64,000 nt of DNA from Pseudomonas sp. RIT-PI-r (lineage in GTDB: Bacteria > Pseudomonadota > Gammaproteobacteria > Pseudomonadales > Pseudomonadaceae), in contig NZ_LIGE01000025.1 in NCBI RefSeq assembly GCF_001297015.1, positions 1,054,001 to 1,118,000 of the forward strand, read 5' to 3'. Below, one piece after another: positions 58,815 to 64,000 of the stretch (the first letter of the stretch is position 1; every line of letters starts with the position of its first letter). A model generated the notes under the pieces. The model worked only from the letters and a program-made list of their open reading frames with translations, ran no database searches and had not been told where the DNA came from. The position numbers were made by a program, and so were the translations under genes.

Positions 58815-59870
58815 TCAGCGGTTGATCAGTGCGATCACCGCGTCAGTGACCTGGCGCGTAGTGGCCGTGCCGCCGAGGTCGGGGGTGTGCAGACCGCTCT
58901 CGGTGACCGCCTCAATCGCCGACATCAACTGCTTCGCGGCAGCCTTTTCACCCAGGTGTTCAAGCATCATTGCCGCCGTCCAGAACGTTGCGATCGGATT
59001 GGCAACACCTTTACCGGTGATGTCGAACGCCGAGCCGTGGATCGGTTCGAACATCGACGGGAAGTTGCGCGACGGATTGAGGTTGGCGGTCGGCGCAATG
59101 CCGAGGCTGCCGGACAGCGCCGCCGCCAGATCGGACAGAATATCGGCGTGCAGGTTGGTGGCCACGATCACATCCAGCGTCGATGGTTTGAGCACCATGC
59201 GCGTGGTTACGGCATCGACCAGTTCCTTGTCGATCCTGACGTCGGGGAAGTCCTTGGCGACCTCGTAGAAAATCTCGTCCCACAGCACCATGCCATGGCG
59301 CTGGGCATTGGATTTGGTGACCATGGTCAGGTGCTTGCGCGGACGGCTTTGTGCCAACTGGAAGGCAAAACGATGGATGCGCTCGATGCCTGCGCGGGTA
59401 AACACCGACACCTCGGTAGCGACCTCCTCCGGCAAGCCCCGGTGTACGCGACCACCGTTGCCCGAATATTCGCCCTCGGAATTTTCCCGCACCACCACCC
59501 AGTCAATCTGCTCGCCGTTGTGCAGCGGGCTTTTCACCCCCGGCAACACCCGCGCCGGACGCACGTTGGCGTATTGGTCGAAGCCTTGGCAGATCGGCAG
59601 GCGCAGGCCCCACAGGGAAATGTGATCGGGCACGTTGAGCGCACCGACCGCGCCAAAGAAAATCGCGTCGAAGGTTTTCAGCTCTTCAAGCCCGCCTTGG
59701 GGAATGTAGTGTCCGTGTTTCAGGTAGTTGTCAGAGTTCCAGTCGAAGTGTTTGAACTTCAGTTCAAAGCCGGATTTCTTCGACAGGGCCTGCAGCACTT
59801 CGACGCCGGCTGCGATCACTTCCACGCCAATACCGTCGCCGGGCACCGCTGCAATGTTGTATGCGCTCAT
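58815..59870 (-). CDS. ttuC: Tartrate dehydrogenase/decarboxylase (TtuC-like)
   Basis: 351 residues of the beta-decarboxylating dehydrogenase family (IPMDH/TDH). Signatures: [55 protein letters not shown] (the ENSEGEYS loop of tartrate dehydrogenases, acting on tartrate and D-malate) and [37 protein letters not shown] 59870 ([13 protein letters not shown]) is preferred to the longer frame. Followed by dctA; divergent from a LysR gene. Confidence 0.9.
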   Translation of the reverse strand: MSAYNIAAVPGDGIGVEVIAAGVEVLQALSKKSGFELKFKHFDWNSDNYLKHGHYIPQGGLEELKTFDAIFFGAVGALNVPDHISLWGLRLPICQGFDQYANVRPARVLPGVKSPLHNGEQIDWVVVRENSEGEYSGNGGRVHRGLPEEVATEVSVFTRAGIERIHRFAFQLAQSRPRKHLTMVTKSNAQRHGMVLWDEIFYEVAKDFPDVRIDKELVDAVTTRMVLKPSTLDVIVATNLHADILSDLAAALSGSLGIAPTANLNPSRNFPSMFEPIHGSAFDITGKGVANPIATFWTAAMMLEHLGEKAAAKQLMSAIEAVTESGLHTPDLGGTATTRQVTDAVIALINR

Positions 59871-59943
59871 GGTCAATTCCACTCTTTCACGTTTTTGTTT
59901 TGCCTGCCGTACAAGGCTGTCCGGCGGGGTGTGATCGGAGTAT

Positions 59944-59986
59944 ATGTAGTGACCTGAAAGCTGTGAGTTACCGAAAATCACTACAT
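59944..59986. promoter_or_regulatory. Inverted repeat between ttuC and LysR (candidate operator)
   Basis: ATGTAGTGA (59944-59952) and TCACTACAT (59978-59986) are perfect arms with a 25-nt spacer. A direct repeat TGAGTTACCGA at 59964 recurs as TGAGTTACGA at 59996, 32 bp apart. It lies between the divergent starts and is the best candidate for LysR binding. Confidence 0.5.
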
Positions 59987-60005
59987 CCATGACTTTGAGT
60001 TACGA

Positions 60006-60941
60006 ATGAGCCAGACCCTCGATTTGTCGTTTTTCCACTTGCTGGCCAACAAAGGCAGCCTCGCCGCCACTGCCCGCGAACTGGGCGTGACGCCGCCCGC
60101 CGTGAGCAAACGCCTGACGGCGCTGGAGGCACGACTGGGTGTGCGTCTGGTCAATCGCACCACGCGCTCGATGAGCCTGACCGCTGAGGGCGAGTTGTAC
60201 TTCTCCCACGCCGCGCGGATTCTCACGCAGATCGACGAGGTCGAGCAGTTGATCGGTGCCAGCCGGGCGACACCGAAAGGGCTGATTCGGGTTAACGCGT
60301 CACTGGGTTTTGGTCGACGTTATATCGGCCCGGCACTGGCGGCGTTTTTCGCGCAATACCCGGAGGTGGAGATCCAGCTGGAAATCAGCGACCACCCGCT
60401 GGATCTAGCGACCCACGGATTCGATCTGGGCATCCGTTTCGGCACCTTGCCCGACGCAGCCTTCCATGCCCGCAAGATTGCCTCAAACCGACGCTTGCTC
60501 TGCGCCTCGCCGCTGTATCTGGAAAAGCACGGCGTGCCGCAAAAGCTCGCCGACCTGCAGCAGCACAATTGCATCTTCCTGCGCCAGAACGAAACGCCTT
60601 ACGGGGTGTGGAGCTTCGCAAACGGCGGGCGCACTCAGAACATCAAGGTACGCGGTGCGCTGGGCTGCAATGACGGCGAAGTGGCGCTGAATTGGGCCCT
60701 GGAAGGGTTCGGCATTCTGCTTCGCGCCGAGTGGGACATCGCCCGTTACGTGCGCAGCGGACGCTTGCGTCTGGTGCTGGAAGATCAGACGCCGACCCGC
60801 GCCGACGTTTACGCGGTGTATCCACAACAACTGCATCTGTCCGCGCGGGTGCGCAGCCTGATCGACTTTCTGGTCGAACGCTTCAAACACATCGACAACC
60901 TGGGCATTCCCGGCGATCAGCCCACCAACGCAATCAACTGA
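60006..60941 (+). CDS. LysR family transcriptional regulator (probable ttuC regulator)
   Basis: 311 residues. HTH: FHLLANKGSLAATARELGVTPPAVSKRLTALEARLGVRLVNRTTRSMSLTAEG; the effector domain includes GLIRVNASLGFGRRYIGPALAAFFAQYPEVEIQLE. Divergent from ttuC with 135 bp between, the classical LysR layout, so it probably controls ttuC-dctA in response to tartrate or malate. Its 3' end overlaps the convergent aldo/keto reductase gene by 25 bp. Confidence 0.9.
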   Translation: MSQTLDLSFFHLLANKGSLAATARELGVTPPAVSKRLTALEARLGVRLVNRTTRSMSLTAEGELYFSHAARILTQIDEVEQLIGASRATPKGLIRVNASLGFGRRYIGPALAAFFAQYPEVEIQLEISDHPLDLATHGFDLGIRFGTLPDAAFHARKIASNRRLLCASPLYLEKHGVPQKLADLQQHNCIFLRQNETPYGVWSFANGGRTQNIKVRGALGCNDGEVALNWALEGFGILLRAEWDIARYVRSGRLRLVLEDQTPTRADVYAVYPQQLHLSARVRSLIDFLVERFKHIDNLGIPGDQPTNAIN

Positions 60942-61861
60942 TGCCGCTGCGCATCGGTGAGCATCGGCCCGAACCCGGCCTTGACGTTATCGGCCATGTA
61001 ACGCGGATTGCTCGTCCCCGGAATCACACACGTCACCGCCGGATGCGCCAGCAGAAACTTCAGCGCCAGTTGCGGCCAACTGTTGACCTGTACATCCGAC
61101 ACCCACGCCGGCAGCGGTTTGCCTTTGAGCCGGGCGAGCAGATCGCCGCCGCCAAAAGGTCGGTTGCAGATTACTGCCACGCCGCGCTCGCGGCACAAGG
61201 GCAGGATGCGCTTCTCCACGCCACGGTCATCGAGGGCGTAGTTGATTTGCAGAAAATCCAGTTGCTCGGCCTTGAGCACTGCTTCGACTTCGTCATAGGC
61301 CGAGGCGGTGTAATGGGTGATGCCGATGTAGCGGATGCGCCCCTGCTCTTTCCATTCGCGCAGGGTTGGCAGGTGAATTTGCCAATCGAGCAGGTTGTGG
61401 ATCTGCATCAGGTCGATGCGCTCGGTGCGCAGCAGGCTGAACGACTGCTCCATCTGCGCGATGCCCGCCTCGCGGCCGCGGGTCCACACCTTGGTGGCGA
61501 GAAATGCCGGCGAACGTGGTTCGTGGATCGACAGCAATTCGCCGGTGGTCTGTTCGGCGCGACCATACATGGGCGAACTGTCGATCACCGTGCCACCCTT
61601 GGTGAACAGCTCATCGAGCACCGTCGGCAACTGCCGATAGACCGGGTCGCCCGGCGCGACGTCGAAACCGCGATAAGTGCCCAGCCCCACCATGGGCAAT
61701 GATTCGGAGCTGGAGGGAATGGCGCGGGTCTGCATGGCGTGGCCTCGGCTAATCGCGGGTGGCGTGGCAGTGGCCAACGCCCGATTCAAGGTGAAGACCG
61801 CCGAAACCCCGGCAGCCAGCGAGAGCAATCGGCGACGGGAGTAACCCTCAGTGTGGCTCAT
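60917..61861 (-). CDS. Aldo/keto reductase with twin-arginine signal
   Basis: 314 residues. The catalytic tetrad is D94 (VIDSSP), Y99 (MYGRAE), K124 (ATKVWTRG) and H155 (MQIHNLLDW), on a TIM-barrel. Residues 1-32 hold SRRRLLSLAAGVSAVFTL, a Tat signal, so the protein is probably exported although the family uses NADPH. The mature part begins near ISRGHAMQTRAIPSSSESLPMVGLGTYRGF. Convergent with and overlapping the LysR gene by 25 bp. Substrate unknown. Confidence 0.88.
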   Translation of the reverse strand: MSHTEGYSRRRLLSLAAGVSAVFTLNRALATATPPAISRGHAMQTRAIPSSSESLPMVGLGTYRGFDVAPGDPVYRQLPTVLDELFTKGGTVIDSSPMYGRAEQTTGELLSIHEPRSPAFLATKVWTRGREAGIAQMEQSFSLLRTERIDLMQIHNLLDWQIHLPTLREWKEQGRIRYIGITHYTASAYDEVEAVLKAEQLDFLQINYALDDRGVEKRILPLCRERGVAVICNRPFGGGDLLARLKGKPLPAWVSDVQVNSWPQLALKFLLAHPAVTCVIPGTSNPRYMADNVKAGFGPMLTDAQRHQLIALVG

Positions 61862-61973
61862 GCTGGTTCCCCTGCTGCGTGGATCTGTTGCATGTTGTGT
61901 GCGCAGGCTGCCCGAGCGAATCGCTGGACTACACTGCGACAGCGAACCTTCTCACCCCGTTAAAAGTAGCCGA

Positions 61974-62744
61974 ATGTCCCGAACCCTGATGTCACTCGTC
62001 GTTTTGATCGTGGCCGTGTACCTGCTGCTGTGCACGGCGCTGTTCTTTTTCCAGCGTTCGCTGATCTACTTTCCACAACCCGCTGCCGTGGCGTCGGCGG
62101 ACTCGCGGTTGAAACTGTCGATGGCGGATACCGAGGTGTGGGTGAGCACCCGCGAGCGCTCGGGGCCACGGGCGCTGATCTATTTCGGCGGCAATGCCGA
62201 GGACGTGTCGCGCAACCTGCCGGAGTTTGCCGAGGCCTTTCCCGATTACGCGTTGTACCTGCTGCACTACCGTGGTTTTGGCGGCAGCGGCGGTTCGCCG
62301 TCCGAAGAGGCGATTGCCGAGGATGCGTTGGCGCTGTTCGATCAAGTGGCAGTCAGTCATCCGCAGATTGCCGTGGTCGGACGCAGTCTTGGTTCCGGTG
62401 TGGCGGTGCGTCTGGCCAGTCAGCGGCCGGTGCAACAGCTGATTCTGGTAACGCCTTACAACAGCCTCGAAGAAATCGCCGCGAAGCAATATCCGTGGGT
62501 GCCGGTGCAGTGGTTGCTCAAGGATCGTTTCGAGTCGGGCAAGTATGCCGCGCATATCCGCGTGCCGACGTTATTGCTGGCGGCCAGTGATGACGAGGTG
62601 ATCGCGCGGGACAGTACGCAGCGCTTGCTGGAGAACTTCCCCAAGGACGTGGCGGTGCTCAAGGTGGTGCCGGAGTCAGGGCATAATTCGATTTCAGACC
62701 GACCACAGTATTTGCAGTGGATGGGGGATGTGCTGAACCGCTGA
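61974..62744 (+). CDS. Membrane-anchored alpha/beta hydrolase (BEM46/ABHD13-like)
   Basis: 256 residues. One N-terminal membrane helix (LMSLVVLIVAVYLLLCTALFFF) anchors the enzyme. Nucleophile S138 is in GRSLGSGVAV, with a likely acid at D206/D207 (ASDDEV) and H237 (PESGHNSI). The oxyanion and lid region LHYRGFGGSGGSPSEE is typical. ATG 61974 gives a short N-terminus before the helix; the longer frame is unlikely. Substrate unknown; the active site probably faces the periplasm. Confidence 0.88.
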   Translation: MSRTLMSLVVLIVAVYLLLCTALFFFQRSLIYFPQPAAVASADSRLKLSMADTEVWVSTRERSGPRALIYFGGNAEDVSRNLPEFAEAFPDYALYLLHYRGFGGSGGSPSEEAIAEDALALFDQVAVSHPQIAVVGRSLGSGVAVRLASQRPVQQLILVTPYNSLEEIAAKQYPWVPVQWLLKDRFESGKYAAHIRVPTLLLAASDDEVIARDSTQRLLENFPKDVAVLKVVPESGHNSISDRPQYLQWMGDVLNR

Positions 62745-62785
62745 GCTGTTCTGCATTTGAGTAATGTGGCGCTTTCAATGACCCC

Positions 62786-62851
62786 ATCGCGAGCAGGCTC
62801 ACTCCTACATTTGAAATGCATTCCAATGTAGGAGTGAGCCTGCTCGCGATT
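62786..62851. repeat. REPIN
   Basis: ATCGCGAGCAGGCTCACTCC facing GGAGTGAGCCTGCTCGCGAT around an 18-nt centre; same type as 32190. Confidence 0.9.
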
Positions 62852-63019
62852 GCGTCTTTCGGCGCAACTATAATTCTGCCAGATCGCACTTTTCGTCGCC
62901 CCGCCACAAAAGCCTCTCTATTACCCCTGAACCAAGTCCGCAAACCCCAGTCCTATTCGCGCCGCGCCCTGCGGCTGACCTCACCTTAGCGCTGTCCCCC
63001 TTTTAGAGCTGTCCGTCCC

Positions 63020-63886
63020 ATGCGCCACGCCGTTCGTTCGTCTCGCTTCGTTTCGCTGTGCTTGCTGATCCTTGCATTTTTATTGGCCAACGCCGCCCAC
63101 GCTGGGGCTGAGCGGCAACTGGTGGCCGCCATCAATGACTATCGCGCCCACCCGCAACGCTGTGATCGACGCCCCGCGCAACGCCTCGCACCGCTGGCCT
63201 TGAAATCGAATCTGGCATTGCCGATCGGCTATCGCTACGGCGGCGGAATGCGCGAGGCGCTGAAGGCCTCGGGATATTCAGCGGTCGCGGTGCGCAGCAT
63301 TCGCATCGTCGGCGCGCAAGATGCCGAAGAGGCATTCGACCGATTGCAAAGTGATTATTGCGGTGCGTTGCTCGATGCGACCTACGCCGACATCGGCATC
63401 AGCCGCTCACGCAGTGAGTGGCAAGTGGTGTTGGCCCGTCCGGTGCTCGACAGCCGCGTGGGTGACAACCGCAGCGTCGGCAAAGCGCTGCTGGCGGAAG
63501 TCAACGCCGCTCGCGCTCGCCCTCGAATGTGCGGACGCCAGCGTTTTGCTGCGGCCCGCCCGTTGAGCTGGAACGCAGCACTGGGGGCTGCGGCGCAGGG
63601 ACACAGCAAAGCCATGGCTTATGGCAACTACTTCGCCCATCGCGACCCGGATGGCGAGATGCCCACCGATCGCGCCCGGGCGGCGGGTTATCGAGGTCGG
63701 CAGGTGGGCGAGAACATCGCCGCCGGGCAGAGTTCGCCGGGCAGAGCCATGGCCGGCTGGCTGGCCAGCCCCGGGCATTGCGCCAACCTGATGAACCCGA
63801 TGTTCACCCAGGTCGGCGCCGGGTTCGCCAGCGAGTCGCGCAGTGATGAAGGGGTTTACTGGACGATGGTGTTTGGGGCGCCTTGA
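63020..63886 (+). CDS. Secreted CAP/SCP-domain protein with a degenerate second copy
   Basis: 288 residues. Sec signal at about residues 1-28 (FVSLCLLILAFLLANAAHA). The C-terminal half is a recognisable CAP domain (LLAEVNAARARPRMCG, HSKAMAYGNYFAHRDPDGEMP, RAAGYRGRQVGENIAAG, ASPGHCANLMNPMFTQVGAGF). The N-terminal half appears to be a weaker copy (LVAAINDYRAHPQRCD, SDYCGALLDATYADIGISRS). CAP proteins are secreted, often envelope-associated, of unsettled activity. No partner gene is close. 114 bp remain to the window end. Confidence 0.88.
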   Translation: MRHAVRSSRFVSLCLLILAFLLANAAHAGAERQLVAAINDYRAHPQRCDRRPAQRLAPLALKSNLALPIGYRYGGGMREALKASGYSAVAVRSIRIVGAQDAEEAFDRLQSDYCGALLDATYADIGISRSRSEWQVVLARPVLDSRVGDNRSVGKALLAEVNAARARPRMCGRQRFAAARPLSWNAALGAAAQGHSKAMAYGNYFAHRDPDGEMPTDRARAAGYRGRQVGENIAAGQSSPGRAMAGWLASPGHCANLMNPMFTQVGAGFASESRSDEGVYWTMVFGAP

Positions 63887-64000
63887 TTTCGAGGTGATGC
63901 AGCGGGCCCTGCTGGCGATGTGGCCAGTGCTGGCGCCATCAATCACTTGGGCCGGCGCACCGCTCGCACTCGCCCGCTGCCGCCGCCACCGCAATAAAAC

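Noticed and set aside
63887-64000. Possible 3' end of a minus-strand gene entering from the right edge (stop near 63943)
   Set aside because: Two minus-strand frames read to stops here, but fewer than 20 residues are visible and nothing recognisable can be said. Left unannotated.

Overview
The window is chromosomal DNA from a fluorescent Pseudomonas, most likely of the P. fluorescens/P. koreensis group. The evidence is the gene order tusDCBE, serS-cysG, ftsK-lolA-rarA, trxB-aat-bpt-infA, clpA-clpS-cspD, icd/idh, mnmA-hflD-purB, aceA, nuoA-N, which I know as conserved Pseudomonas core synteny. Protein sequences are typical of the genus, and many REP-type palindromes ending in TGTAGGAG are present. 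I assigned everything by reading the sequence; no database search was run.

Layout. 0-1 kb: a minus-strand pair, a chitin-type AA10 LPMO followed by a GH18 chitinase cut by the window edge, neither with a signal peptide, preceded by a LexA-like box and a GGA-bearing leader hairpin. 1-4 kb: small accessory genes (hemerythrin, GNAT, lipoprotein, small hypothetical, YoaK-type membrane protein). 4-7.5 kb: the TusDCB/TusE sulfur relay, a YbiB-like protein and a glutathionyl-hydroquinone reductase. 7.5-15.2 kb: a minus-strand run reading ftsK, lolA, rarA, crcB, serS, cysG. 15.5-18.3 kb: trxB, aat, bpt, infA. 18.3-19.3 kb: a gene-free island of nested repeats. 19.3-24 kb: clpA, clpS (minus), cspD (plus), icd (minus). 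24.3-35 kb: idh, a Nudix hydrolase, mnmA, hflD, purB, roxA, a GNAT, an orphan secretin-N-like protein and aceA. 35.6-50.5 kb: the complete 13-gene complex I operon with fused nuoCD. 50.5-64 kb: accessory genes. These are a Tat-exported PaoABC-type molybdenum oxidoreductase, a 6 x 132-bp tandem array, a cupin/LysR pair, a small secreted protein, a C4-dicarboxylate carrier with tartrate dehydrogenase and divergent LysR, a Tat-tagged aldo/keto reductase, a membrane-anchored hydrolase, and a secreted protein with one CAP domain plus a probable degenerate second copy.

How the genes work together. TusDCBE pass sulfur to MnmA (27 kb) for 2-thiolation of tRNA wobble uridine. Aat and Bpt create N-terminal leucine/phenylalanine degrons that ClpS delivers to ClpA, so four N-degron components lie within about 5.5 kb (ClpP is elsewhere). 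Icd, Idh and AceA set the isocitrate branch point, and Nuo oxidises the NADH made downstream.

The most unusual signals are: (1) the leaderless LPMO/chitinase pair with apparent SOS and Rsm-type control elements; (2) the 132-bp tandem array with inverted-repeat ends and a monomeric relative inside the infA-clpA island; (3) a REP variant carrying the same 15-nt replacement in both arms; (4) the tandem CAP protein; (5) an aldo/keto reductase with an apparent Tat signal.
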